From Helichrysum umbraculigerum (taxonomy: Eukaryota; Streptophyta; Magnoliopsida; Asterales; Asteraceae): a stretch of DNA of 64,000 bases. Shown here one piece after another: positions 47,871 to 60,233 of the stretch. The stretch's first letter is position 1; the number at the start of each line of letters is the position of its first letter. The DNA is taken from NCBI GenBank assembly GCA_949592205.1, contig CATIUR010000001.1:72149559-72213558 (forward strand), read 5' to 3'. The notes beneath the pieces are model-generated. The model did no database searches. It had not been told where the DNA came from and worked only from the letters and a program-made list of their open reading frames with translations. The position numbers were made by a program, and so were the translations under genes.

Positions 47871-48710
47871 CTAGGGTTTCTAGGTAGTCCACAGTGATGG
47901 TACCAACGGCTTTTCTCAGGCTTCCACGGTTGTACTCCACAAGTGGTGTTTCCATCGCTATACCCAGTACTTCAGCCGAATTACAGTAACAGACACGGCT
48001 TCGTACGATAACACAGATAACAAACTACCGTATCTAGAGGTGATCAGTTTCTAAACCTAAGTAGCAGTCATGCGAAGGACTGGAAAGGGTGATCCATAAC
48101 TAAGTCTAGATGCATGATAAGTTTGAACATAATAAAGTTTAATAATTCCTAATCACATATTTTAAAGATTGATTAATTTAACATCATCCCTACGTCTAAT
48201 TATCTACATTTCAACAACCGCAATAGTACACTACTCAGTAATCATGGCAATACACATAGCACACATCATACAAATAAGCAGAAATAATTCAGACATAATA
48301 TAAGTATGAGAGGATAGATATCACCAGAAATTCGAGCAGAGTAATATTGAGAAACGCGTAGTTTTGCACCAAGAATGCTTTTACACCGTGATTACAACGC
48401 CTTGCTTTTTTCTTCTCTACCTCTAACTAACTAACTATCTACTTCTCTCTAGAGAGAGAAAACTCTAGAGAGAGAAACCAAAATTACAAGCTAAAAATAA
48501 AAACCGAAAAATAAAATAAAAGAGAAGTGTGAAAGAGAAGTGTAGAATGTTGAGAATGTTTTGAAATGAGGAGGTGGTGGTTAGTATTTATTGATTTGTC
48601 TCAACCGTATTCCTCAACCGTATTTCCACCTCCAAAATCTCAGCCGTATTTCCCACCCGTATCAAGATTGCACCTTGGATGACCAAAACATACGATACGG
48701 TTGAATTTGG

Positions 48711-48884
48711 CCGTATACGGGAGAGATTGGCCGTATCGGGGGAGGGACAAGGCCGGATACGGGGGAGATTGCCCGTATACGGCTGGGAAGTGACCGTATA
48801 CGGTCAAGATAGGCCGTATACGGCTTGGTCTTGGCCGTATACGGCTGGGCTAGGCCGTATCCGGCTTGTCTCTCCCGTATCGTG
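48711..48884. repeat. CCGTATACGG palindrome array, about 20.5-bp period
   Basis: Nine sites start at 48711, 48731, 48753, 48773, 48794, 48814, 48835, 48855 and 48875. Five are the perfect 10-bp palindrome CCGTATACGG and the rest are one or two changes away. Looser CCGTATT sites precede from 48606. Confidence 0.93.
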
Positions 48885-49246
48885 ATCCGTCGGTTGCTTG
48901 TGATCTTCGTTTGGGCGTATCTTCTTCATCGTGCATCCGTTTTCAACGTTCTTTATATCCACGCGATCGTCTTTTCCTAACGAACATAATGACATAAATT
49001 AGAGGTCATAATTCTTAGTTTTGCTCAAAAAGTGTTGAAACACGTGAACTAAAGATCCGTTGACCGTTTATGCTCCTTTTTTCACGTTTTTCGTATCATT
49101 TCCAATGGTTTTATAAATATCACTTCCGTTTTGACTTAGTTAACAAAATATCATAATATTTGACATTATTGGTGTGGTTTTGCTAACTTTGAGTCTAAAA
49201 TGCGGGAAATAACATAAGTAAAAACATGACTTTTTACGTGTTATCA

Positions 49247-51452
49247 AATATCCCACACTTAGAACTTTGCTTGTCCTCAAGCAAACTTGAAAATTCTCAC
49301 TTGCTAAGAGTTTTTGAAAATAATAGTTTTAGGCTTTTGACATAAAATACTTTGAGATTAGTCATTTGTCAGCCATAGGATAAGTCTTTTCAGAAAGCAA
49401 GCATCATTAGAACATTCACCCCTTAGATTTGAAATGTTAGCCCTGGCATACTTTCACAATTCTCGATGGATATTGTACATGACTAGGCGATCTCACTAGG
49501 TGGTCACTCAATTCACTCAGAAGTGTTTCGGGTTACCTATCATTCTAAACAAACGAAATCGCTCATAAAGCCAGTCATGCATTTGCTTCTTGTCATAGGC
49601 TTGATCGAGAATCGGATCTCCACCACTTCGATGAGAACGGTGCTAATCATCCCAGGACATCCAAATGGGTTGTGATGTTTGGTGAGGGTTAAAGGGAATG
49701 GTATAGAAAGGAAATTGGTTTTAAATAAAAATGGTTTTGCTTATCTTAGGCATTTTTAAACTTATGAAAAATTTTATTTAGCTAAACTTTTTAATGAAAA
49801 CGGAAACGGATAACGATAAGGGAGCGAGATAGCTATTTTGACTTCTATCTCTTGGAAACACACGGAAGATTTTTGAAATTTTAAGAGAGCAGAGTTTCGG
49901 GAGAATTCGAAGCACTTAGCTTTATTATATATATATTTTTTTTCGTTTCTTTTCTTTTCTATTTTTCTATATTTTTGGCTTAGAATTTCTTTGCCAAGGA
50001 ATTTCTAAGGAATTTTCAAATTTGTTCACCGTCCCTTTTTTTTGAGATCTTTTCTGACTTTCATTTTTCACACTTTTGACAATTTCGAATTTACCTGGTG
50101 CCAATTTTTCGCACCACAAGACTCTCGATTTTTGAGTATTGATCATAGAAACGCACACGAGGAGTTTTGAGTAAACACGATTTTTGTGAATTTTGAGTGA
50201 AAGCAAAAAGAATATCTAAATAGCGTTTTTCAAAAATTTAAAAATCTCTAAGATAAGATTTGGTGGGTGTGGAAGTGAATAGGTTGAAAATTTGGGTTTA
50301 AATGAAACGAAAAGGGTAAGGCTCAACAGGGTTTTCTAGGCGGATCATCAACACTTAAAATGAGTGTTGGAAGGGTTTTGGGCTGGAGAAAATGGTTTTA
50401 AAGAAAAAGGGTTAATCCTAGGGAATGTCAAGGTCATCTGATTGCACCTACACCGCGTACGACGCTCATCGGTGTGGTCTCGAAACGTATACCAAGAGCA
50501 AGTTCTAATTCAAAGCAAAAGCATCGGCACACACATCAATTGAAAGTGAAGCATTAAAGATGAATGCTTATTGGGCTCAAGTACCTCACTGCAAAAGGGG
50601 GTGTATGTGCCTAGCCGTGCGATGCTCATGGATTAACATTTCATTTCTAAGGAATTCGTATTCTAACTTATCTTACTTTCCAAAGCAATTTATTTAATTT
50701 CTGACAAATAACCTTTCGCAAAAAATATTTTAAGTCAAAAAATTTTAAAAATTTTAGCAGAAATGAGGTTTTGATGAAAAATTTAAGCTTAATGGGTTTT
50801 AAGCTTATTTTTATTTGTAGCTTACTTTGGACAAGCAATCAAAGCCAACATACGGTATATCATACCGTGTATCCCACACTTAGAGGAACATTGTCCCTAA
50901 TGTTCACAAACTAAGCATGAAATTCTTCTTTGGAGAAGAATCCCACACTTAAAGCTTGATTATATTTTGGAACTTTGTTTCTAAGTTGATTTGATTTATG
51001 GGGTTTTATAATCCCACACTTAAGAATTAAGCATAAAGGACAACGGTATAGATATATTATGATATTTAATAACCACTAGGAAAAAGAACGAAAAACTCCC
51101 CTAAGATAGAATGAGACGGTTGTTTGATAGATTTGGGTGTGTAGACAGCAGTTGGAGAATCTAGCGTCGTTCAACCCGAATCTTGCGTGATTTGCGCGTC
51201 GTCTTATATATCCTCGGAGAACTTCAATTTTATTCGCATTTTTTCTTTATTCAAAAGCAAAATAAACACAACATTAGTAAATAAATTAAGATAATATGAT
51301 AAATAAAAGCAGATAAATCCAACCAAATGATTGGTTGGTCCCAAAATATATCCGCCGAATCACAATACTGATACAGTCATCCAAAATATCAAGTGATAGT
51401 ACAGTCATCCAACATAAGTAATAATAAGATAAAGAGTGATAGATAAGTGGAA
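49247..51452 (-). other. Athila-like 3' non-coding region
   Basis: About 2.2 kb without a supportable gene between the envelope-like ORF and the LTR. The phrase TCCCACACTTA recurs at least four times (about 49250, 50874, 50940, 51012). On the minus strand these are purine-rich TAAGTGTGGGA tracts; one serves as the polypurine tract by the LTR. Confidence 0.6.
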
Positions 51453-53394
51453 TCAAGGAAGAGGAGGGTCCTGATCCGGTGGTGACTCATGGGGAGTAGG
51501 AAGAGAGCTGCCTGCTGCCTGCTGGGTGACGAAGTGATGTCCACTCGACGCCATGAGGGATACTGACCCTGATGATGCGGCACACGGCTGCTCTGGATGT
51601 AGTGGATACAAATGGAAGTTCGAATCAAGGCCCATATCTCCTATGTCAGCTGATCCGAGAGGGAAGTCACGCAGAACCTGTGCCAAGTGAACCGGTGGCA
51701 AATCTGAGGATGGAACAGGGGTGGTGTCAAGTAACCCTGTCAATCCAGAATCTGTAGGTCCAGTAGTGAAGGCTGGCACATAGTCTGTCTGCGTCTGCTC
51801 CTGTATCTGCTCATGTGTCTGATCCTCCTCATGCTCATGTACTGGCTCCATCTGAATATCCAAACCCTGCCCTGACTGCGGTGAATCTATCTCTTAAGAT
51901 GTATCTGTATCTGATGCAGCAGACTCGGCTGGTCGCGAACGGGTGACAACCCGTGAAGATGGCTGTAGGATAATCTGTGGATCATGCGGTTCACGTGTGG
52001 TGGTGGTGTGAACAGAGAATACCGGCTCAGGTGTGGGTATACATGAAGATCGGCGAGCCCTAGGTGGAATCCCTGTGGTGGTAGTAAGTGTGATAGTGGT
52101 GGTGGGGTGAGGTGATGTGATGGTGGGTATGGTGGTGGTGAATGGAGTCATGGTGAATGTATGGAGTGGTGATGTGGTGAAGTCGGGTGGTAGTGGACCG
52201 CATATCCAAGTCGGTGGAGCTGGTGTAGGAAATCCAAACTCATGAGCTAGGTATGTATCCATAGTGTGTCTCTGCTGAAGCATGTGTAGCATACCATAGA
52301 AAAGCTCAGATGATGGTGGAGATCCCCAGTGAAACACTCGGGGCTGAGGAGCAGGTGTACTCTGAACCTCCACATCAGGAACTGACGTCTCTCCTGTCTC
52401 AGGTTCATGATGGACCTCATTCCTTTGCTCCCTATGCACCGTGCTATTATCAAACTCAATCCTAGCTCTCTTACTCTTCGGAGGTCTCATAGAAACTCCC
52501 GGAATCAGCTGACCATCTTTCCAGCGGATATCACCATTCAGATCTTTTTCCAATATCCAAACTTTTATCATGTAGTTCATATCATATGGCTGCGACTCCT
52601 TGCCCTCCATCTCTGTCAATCTGCTAATCACATCACTAGTCAAAAGCCCCATCTTTCTAACTAGCTTTGTAATGATAGCTCCCATGTAAACAGTCTCAGA
52701 CTTAGAATAAGCAGACTCAGTGAGAAGACGATCAGCAACCAAGTAGGCAACATTCACATGCTCATTCTCAATGATACTCTTGATGATCAACAAGTCTTTC
52801 TGGCCAACAGCTCCTTTTGTCTTCCTTTTACCTCGAATACAACAAGCAAGAAGATTATGAAGCACATTGTGATATCTATCCTGAAAAACTCGAGCTTTGA
52901 CATTTGAATGAAACCGTCCTGATGCATACTGAGACCAAATAGCCGTGTGATCTCTCTGTTTTGGACTGCACTCTGAGTTGAGGAAGAACTTGGTGGTCAC
53001 TTGATATTCACTATAAAGCTCTAAATGAACCGCAAAAGTGGCTAAGGACATGCTATAACTCTTCCCCTGAAAGTTAAACTTAATCATCGAAGCATCGTCC
53101 AATTTAGATACCGATTTATCAAACTTGAAGGTAACCATGAATTCTGCCACAAGTTCTTGATAAACTTTCTCTTTTAAGTCAAACAAATTAGTCCATGCCC
53201 GAAGATGTCGTTTTCCCACTTTAAATTCAATCAACTCCCTAAATCCTGTCGCTAAACCCAATCCTAGCCAAATCCTCCCATACTACGTATCTGTTAACTC
53301 CTAACTCATGGGATAGCCATTTCCTATAAAGCTTCCTTTTCTCATCATCTTTAATTGAGCCTTTAATGTATGAAGGAAGTGAAGTCTTGGCCAT
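51453..53394 (-). pseudogene. Athila ORF1/envelope-like protein, broken
   Basis: The minus-strand start is MAKTSLPSYIKGSIKDDEKR at 53394, right after an acceptor-like TTATTTCAG. A one-base frame change near 53261-53270 leads into the long part down to 51894 (FKVGKRHLRAWTNLFDLKEK, GKSYSMSLATFAVHLELYSE, KSETVYMGAIITKLVRKMGL), which matches the plant Athila ORF found after pol. A TAA at 51894-51896 then interrupts the same frame, which continues to 51453 as an acidic Pro/Gln-rich tail. Full length would be near 650 residues. The Thr/Pro-rich second half is low in complexity. Whether such ORFs act as envelopes in plants is unproven. No clear signal peptide or transmembrane segment is visible here. 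Confidence 0.75.
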
Positions 53395-53432
53395 CTGAAA
53401 TAAGAGAAAAAACAAACATCATAGTAGGTTAT

Positions 53433-55387
53433 TGTAACATCCCCAAATCGGGCCTAGGAGAAACAGGTATTTCTTTATATTTAATTGTGATATTTAATTT
53501 TATTAGTGTTTGATTGTAAAATTTATAGGTAAATAAGCTTCAGGAAATATTGTGACTAGTGAAATGTTAATTGTTTTAAATAATATTAGGTGACAGTGAA
53601 ATAAAATAAATTTCTCGCGTTTGAAAACGAGGTTCCAGACAATAGGTCAAAAAGGGGTATAATATTACATTGTACATTAAAATGGGAGTCGGTTTAATAG
53701 TTGGAGGCTGACTTATGTTTTGTTTCCCCAAACTTCTTGTGTGTTCTTCAATTGTGTTTCTCAACTCTCTCTCAAACAAAAATCACCACACCAAAATTGC
53801 TAGTGAAAAGTGATCAAGATTAATGTTGTAATCTTCTTGTGAAGTCATCATCATCATCCTCATAATCTTCTTCTTGTTCTTCTTCAAGTAAGTATGGTGT
53901 TAGTAACTAGTTAATTATATAATTGATGCTTGAAGCTAGAATCTATGTGGTTTTGGTGTGTACATGATAGAATTCAAGTTTATATGATATATGTAAGCTT
54001 CATGAACTGATTTGAGTGATGATTACATGAATAAATTGATAGATTTCTTGAGTTTTAGATTGAATATGAGATTATTAGGTCATAGGTGATTTTGATGGAT
54101 TGTAATGAATTAGTGTTTGATTTCTTGTTATATGTTGTTAATAGAAGTTCTAGTGGCGAAATCTTGATGAAATTGCAAGCTTTGAACTCAGTTTGATGGA
54201 TTTTTGAGTTTTGGTTCGTAGTTGTGTTGTGCAGGAACTGGGTAAAATGTGCAGGTCTGGTAAACGTGGGAATACGGTCGGATTCCCGTGAATCCGGACG
54301 GATTCAAGGGAATACGGCGTATTCCCGGGGTGTATTCCCAACCGGATTCCTTAAATTGGGTTCTGGTTGAAATTGATGCTGAAATGACTGGGGAATACGG
54401 ACGTATTCACTGGAATACGGCCGGATTCATCTGAATACGGCCGGATTCCAAGGAATACGGCCAGATTCCCTTGACTGGACAGTGATTTTCTAACTTAAGC
54501 TTATAATGTGATATTTGCTTGCATAATATGTTTATATGACTTAATACTTGTTTGATTGTTGATATTAAGTTATGTAAATATATTATGAGGATTGACTTGG
54601 AATTCTTTTGTATTTCAGATCCGACTACGACTCAATAAAATTAGATCTTTGAGTGAAGCTTGAAACGAGACAGGTGAGTGACTGATTCTCACAGTTTAAA
54701 TTGGTGTTAACAATTTAGTTACATCAATTTTAAGTAGATTGATATTGTGAGTTATTGATAAGTTGATTGTGGCTAAATGATTGATTGCTAGTGACTCATT
54801 CCATGATAGGTTGGAATGATAGAGGTCAATTTCGGTTGGGTTTAGTTGCTATAGGTTAATCTTTATGGTATTGATGAACATTCGTTGTGAATTTGTCAAT
54901 ATTGATTAAAGATAGCATTGAACTATCGGTAAAATCTCTGTATTGGCCTGCAGTGGATTATAAGTGTTCTTGGTGGGCCATCCGCGGGCTGAGGGTACCT
55001 CAAGAACCACCGATCCTCTAATTTGATTGTTACTATTAGTTGATTGCTGTGAATTGATTGTTTGTGCTAAGTTAGATTGTTGGAATCGTTATTCACTTAG
55101 CTTCGTGCTAATCCCCCACCTCACTTTTGCAGGTTAAGTTTGCTTATGCTCGGTTGAGAGGTTTTGGGTGAAATGTTTGACAAGCTGGGCACTCTTGATT
55201 ACTTTTGTTTTGGCGTAAATGTTTGTATAAATAACACCACTAGATTTTGGGTTTGTAATGAAATAACTTAATGATAGTACGTGTAATAACTAACTTTTGA
55301 TATTATCTTATATGTAAATGTTGTTGAATGGGATAACGCTTCCAGGTTGTTTAAAAAAAAATGTCTTGAAAATTATGGGGTGTTATA
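53433..55387 (+). repeat. Gypsy 2 5' LTR
   Basis: Starts TGTAACATCCCC and ends about GGGGTGTTATA just before the PBS. Holds the GAATACGG...GGATTC palindrome array at 54270-54468. Confidence 0.92.
54270..54468. repeat. GAATACGGCCGGATTC palindrome array, 20-bp period
   Basis: Two runs of near-palindromic 15-16-bp sites: starts at 54270, 54290 and 54310, then half-sites at 54331-54349, then 54393, 54413, 54433 and 54453. Spacing within each run is exactly 20 bp. The start of the same array is at 61070 in the cut 3' LTR. Confidence 0.93.
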
Positions 55388-55390
55388 AGT

Positions 55391-55402
55391 TGGTATCAGA
55401 GC
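55391..55402 (+). other. Gypsy 2 primer-binding site
   Basis: TGGTATCAGAGC, complementary to the initiator tRNA-Met 3' end, three bases after the LTR. Confidence 0.92.
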
Positions 55403-55559
55403 GTAAGTTTAGGGGGAATGAACATGTTAGGTGTTCATACCTAAACTTAGTCCCGTTGGTCAAACATTTCATGTTATGGGGATTAGTTAGGAAGGGAAAT
55501 TTAATTAGTTTGCTAGTACTAATGATTAACGAATTTTGAGATATGATGTGATTTCAGAT

Positions 55560-58500
55560 ATGGCGGATAATGAGCAACCTGTCCATACTCTTAACAATGC
55601 CTCTCAAATTGCTGCACCACCACCAGAAAATCAGGAGCATAATGGAATATCTAATCCAAGAGGCGTGGAAACAGAAACTGATCAAGAGTACATTATGAGA
55701 TTAGAGAATCGGGTGTTGGAATTACAGAATGAACAGGCTGGGTCTTCTCGACAGCCTATTCATACTCAGCCACCTGTTATAACTACTGCTCCTCCTGTTG
55801 TATCTTCTGAGCGGATTCCAGTATCTATACCTTTTGTTTCTCAGCAACAGCAACAAGGTTATAGTTATCAAACTACTGTACCTTTTTCTTCTTCCGGTTT
55901 TCCTAATTATCAGATACATGCTATTCCTCCATTTCAGTAGTTAAAAGTGGGTTGTTCACTTAAGACTTTTATGTCCACTAATCATTCTTCATTCTCTGGA
56001 AGTACTAATCCTACTGACACTTTGGATTGGTTACGTGATGTGGAACGAAAATTGGAGGTTTGCCATTGTGAAGAAAAGGATAAAGTACCATATGCGGTTC
56101 AGTTGTTAAAGGGTCAAGCAATGTCATGGTGGGATGCTATAACTGCACCATTGACATCGGAACAAATCAAAATGATTAGATGGTCAGACTTTCATGCCGA
56201 AGTTTGTAAGCAATTCTGTTCAGAGTACAATTTATCACGTATCAGACAAGAGTTTCTAGACTTACAAAAGACGGATCAAATGTCGATTGAAGAGCTTATT
56301 AGGCAATTTTCTGATAAATTACGATTTGTGAGACAGTGGGTTCCGACAGATAGAACTCAGATTGAGCATTTTGTGAAGACTTTGCCTCCAGATTATCGTA
56401 CTTCAGTGAGATTAGCTGGTTCTCTTTCACAAGCATATGATTATGCTCGTTCGGTGGATGGTGATATTCAAGCTAAAAGGTTAATGAATAAGGAAAGGTA
56501 TTCACAGAAACAAAGAGGAGATTCATCTAGTAAACAAAAGGGGCAAGGTGGTCAGCAGAACAGAAGATTTAATCCAATGGATAGTAATTACTGTAACAAA
56601 TGTCGGGCTAGACATAATGGTCCTTGTACTCCCCAAACCTCAAGATGTGTTAAATGTGGAACTTTTGGACACGCTGCCAAGGATTGTACGTTTCCTAATA
56701 GCGTGTGCTGGAATTGTCAAAAAGAGGGGCATCGAGCTGGAGATTGTACAGAGGCTAAGAGACAGAGTATGGGTATGGCTAAGGGTTCCTCATCCTCCGG
56801 CCAAAAGAGGAAAGTACCACCAGTAGCTGCTAGTCGAGCTTTTCAAATGACAGTGGATGAAGCTGTCACTACTGAGGATGTTATAACGGGTACATTTCTC
56901 ATAAATTCTGTACCAGCTCGCGTATTATTTGATTCTGGTGCCAATTGTTCGTTTATATCTGTGAAATTTTGTGATAGACTGAAATTGATTCCTTCTTTGA
57001 TTGTGAAACCTTTAGAAGTTGAAATTGCTGATGGTAAGGTAGTTCCTGTTACCACATCGGTAACTGGAGCAAGTATATTAATAGAGGGTCATAACTTTCT
57101 GATTTCATTTCTTTTAATGCCAATTCCGAGTTTCGATGCGGTTATCGGTATGGATTGGTTGAGCTTAAATAAAGCTAATATTGATTGTCATAGAAAGATT
57201 ATAAAAATTCCCGTCTCTGATGAGTCTCACATCGTGGCTCGAGGGGAACTGGAAAGGGGTAACATTCCGTTGATTTCTGTGATGAAGGCTAGAAAATCTT
57301 TAGCCAAGGGCTGTGATTCTTATTTGTGTTATGTGGTTGATACTAAATTAGAAAAGAAATCCATTTCTAATATCCGGGTGGTTTCTGAATACCCGGAGGT
57401 GTTCCCTGATGAATTTCCTGGTTTGCCCCCTATAAGAGAAGTAGAATATCAGATTGATTTGATTCCTGGTTCGACTCCGGTAGCTAAGTCTCCTTATAGA
57501 TTAGCTCCAGCTGAAATTCGAGAAATGATGGGTCAGATTCAGGAATTGTTAGATAAAGGGTTTATAAGTCCGAGTTCTTCCCCGTGGGGTGCTCCGGTAT
57601 TGTTTGTGAAAAAGAAAGATGGTACTTTACGTATGTGTATCGATTATAGGGAACTTAATAAGAGAACAGTGAAGAATAAATACCCTTTGCCCAGAATTGA
57701 TGAACTCTTTGACCAGTTGCAAGGATCATTTTATTTTTCTAAGATTGATTTGAGATCCGGTTATTACCAGGTGCGAGTACGTGAGGAAGATGTTCCTAAA
57801 ACTGCTTTTCGCACCAGGTACGGACATTATGAGTTTTTAGTCATGCCTTTTGGATTGACTAATGCCCCTGCTATTTTCATGGACTTAATGAATCGAATAT
57901 GTCGACCTTTTCTAGACAAGTTTGTAATTGTGTTTATCGACGATATATTGATTTATTCTAAGTCTGAGTCCGAACATGAACATCATTTGAGGTTGATTCT
58001 GGAAATTCTGAAAAGAGAACACCTTTATGCTAAATTTTCTAAATGCGAATTCTGGCTTAGAGAGGTACAATTTCTTGGTCATATCATTTGTAATGATGGG
58101 GTTAAAGTAGATCCTTCTAAAGTAGAAGCTGTTATGAATTGGAATGCTCCCAAATCCCCTTCTGAGATTAAAAGTTTCCTTGGTTTAGCTGGGTATTATC
58201 GGAAATTTATCCAAGATTTTTCTAAGATTGCTGGTCCGTTGACTCGATTGACTAGGAAAGATGTTAAGTTTCAGTGGGGTGATCAACAAGAATTTTCTTT
58301 TCAGACTCTTAAACAGTTGTTGTGTCAGGCTCCAGTGTTAGCACTTCCTGATGGTTCTGATGGTTTTGTGGTTTATTGTGATGCTTCGCATGCTGGGTTG
58401 GGTGCTGTTTTAATGCAACGTGATCGTGTTATTGCATATGCTTCTCGTCAGCTCAAAACTCATGAAAGAAATTATCCTACGCACGATTTGGAACTTGCTG

Positions 58501-60221
58501 CTGTAGTGTTCGCGCTAAAAATCTGGAGACATTATTTATACGGTACCAAATGCATTGTATGTACAGATCATAAAAGCCTCCAGTATATGTTTTCTCAGAA
58601 AGAGCTTAATATGAGATAGCGCCGTTGGTTAGAATTGATTAAGGATTATGATTGTGAAATCCGATATCATCCAGGTAAAGCTAATGTAGTAGCCGATGCT
58701 TTAAGCCGAAAGGTATCTTCTAATCGAGTCTACTTTATGCGCTTGGAAATATCTTCTGATTTGATTTCTCAGTTGAAAGCTGCACAGTTAGAAGCGTTGT
58801 TAAATCAAAATTTGAAATCCGAGATTTTGTTGAAAAGGAAAGATTTATTGGTTGATGATTCTCGCGGGTTGAAAACTTTTCAGTCTCGAGTTTGGGTTCC
58901 ATTGATTGGGGGACTTCGGGATTTGATATTGACTGAGGCACACAAATCAAGGTTATCAGTACATCCAGGGAGTACGAAAATGTATAATGATTTGAAACCA
59001 TTATATTGGTGGCCAACGATGAAAACTGATGTTGCTAGAATGGTTGAAACTTGCCACATATGTTCCCAGGTAAAAGCAGAACATCAGAAACCTTATGGTT
59101 CGTTAAAACAGTTAGATATTCCGGAGTGGAAGTGGGAACATATTACTATGGATTTCGTTACTAAGTTGCCTCGTACACAGAAAGGAAATGATATGATTTG
59201 GGTCATTGTCGATCGTTTGACTAAAAGTGCTCATTTTCTTGCCACCGGCGAAACTGCTTCTTTGACACGGTTATCTCTTTTGTATATTAATGAGATTGTT
59301 GTGAGACATGGTATTCCTTTATCTATTGTGTCCGACAGAGATTCCCGGTTTGTTTCTGGTTTTTGGCAGAGTTTGCAGCGTGAGTTAGGTACTCGAATTA
59401 ATCTCAGTACAGCTTACCATCCTCAGACAGACGGACAGTCAGAACGTACTATTCAGACTTTAGAAGATATGTTAAGAGCTTGTGTACTTGAGTATGGCGG
59501 TTCTTGGGATTCACACTTACCTTTGATAGAGTTTGCGTATAACAACTCTTATCATTCTAGTATTGGTATGCCACCGTACGAAATGTTGTATGGCCGTCGT
59601 TGTCGAACTTCAACATGTTGGTTAGAAGCAGGAGAAAAGCAATTTGCGGGCCCCGATATAGTACAAATTACAGCTGATAAAGTTAAGATTGCACGTGAGA
59701 AATTGAAAACAGCTAGAGATAGGCAAAAACAGTGTGCTGATCCACGTAGACGACCCGTTGTGTTTGATGAAGGTGAACTTGTATATTTGAAAGTTTCTCC
59801 GTGGAAGGGTGTTATTAGATTTGGTAAACGTGGAAAGTTAGCTCCCCGTTATATTGGTCCATTTAAAGTTCGACAAGTAATTAATGACCAATCGGTTTCT
59901 TTGGAACTTCCTCCTGAATTAGCTCGTATTCATGATACGTTTAATGTCTGTTATTTAAGAAAGTGCAATGTGGAGGATCAATCCCAAATCCTTCCTTTGC
60001 AAGATCTTAGAGTTGACCCAAGTAAGAAAATGGTGGAGGAACCTGTTGAATTGTTAGATAGAAAAGTAACCAAGCTTCGTAGAAAAGAAATTCCTATGGT
60101 ATTAGTTAAATGGAAACATAGCTTGGGTGCAGATTTAACATGGGAAACCGAGGAGAGTATGCGAACTAGATATCCTAGTTTGTTTATGTCTAGTGAAATT
60201 TCGAGGACGAAATCTTCTTAA
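55560..60221 (+). pseudogene. Gypsy 2 gag-pol polyprotein with two TAG stops
   Basis: One reading frame runs from MADNEQPVHTLNN (ATG 55560, just after TTTCAG) to 60221, broken only by TAG at 55938-55940 and TAG at 58617-58619. Before the first stop is a 126-residue Gln/Pro-rich segment with a short coiled coil (YIMRLENRVLELQNEQ). After it come gag (SWWDAITAP near 56121), zinc knuckles CVKCGTFGHAAKDC and CWNCQKEGHRAGDC (56646-56750), protease LFDSGANCSF (56929), reverse transcriptase VFIDDILIYS (57930), RNase H VVYCDASHAGLG (58370), integrase HPGSTKM (58963), VDRLTKSAHFL, SDRDSRF, HPQTDGQSERT (59207-59460) and a chromodomain-like end LVKWKHSLGADLTW. The second stop falls in RNase H where relatives have Gln (NMRQRRW), consistent with CAG to TAG. 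It must kill the element. The first could be a decay stop too, or a natural boundary before gag. Confidence 0.93.
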
Positions 60222-60233
60222 GGAGGGAAGATT
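60220..60233 (+). other. Gypsy 2 polypurine tract
   Basis: AAGGAGGGAAGATT immediately before the TGTAACATCC start of the 3' LTR. Confidence 0.88.

Larger units (their letters stand above)
46850..49246 (-). repeat. Athila-like 3' LTR, approximate left end
   Basis: The right end is set by TTATCA (49246) next to the polypurine tract. The left end is uncertain; it may be as far left as about 46850. It contains a divergent repeat block (47510-47870) and the CCGTATACGG array (48711-48884). Confidence 0.55.
46850..53432 (-). mobile_element. Athila-like Gypsy element, 3' half
   Basis: On the minus strand from right to left: an envelope-like ORF (53394-51453), about 2.2 kb of non-coding sequence, a polypurine-like tract AAGTGTGGGATATT (about 49247-49260) and a 3' LTR starting TGATAACACG at 49246. 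An ORF after pol and a long 3' non-coding part are typical of Athila. Gag-pol and the 5' LTR are not in view: Gypsy 2 is inserted at 53433 and the rest should lie beyond it, right of the window. The left end of the LTR is approximate. Confidence 0.75.

Noticed and set aside
48711..48884. CRISPR-like array of regularly spaced repeats
   Set aside because: Units are 10-bp palindromes with about 10-bp linkers, inside a plant retrotransposon LTR. There are no direct repeats of CRISPR length and no cas genes.
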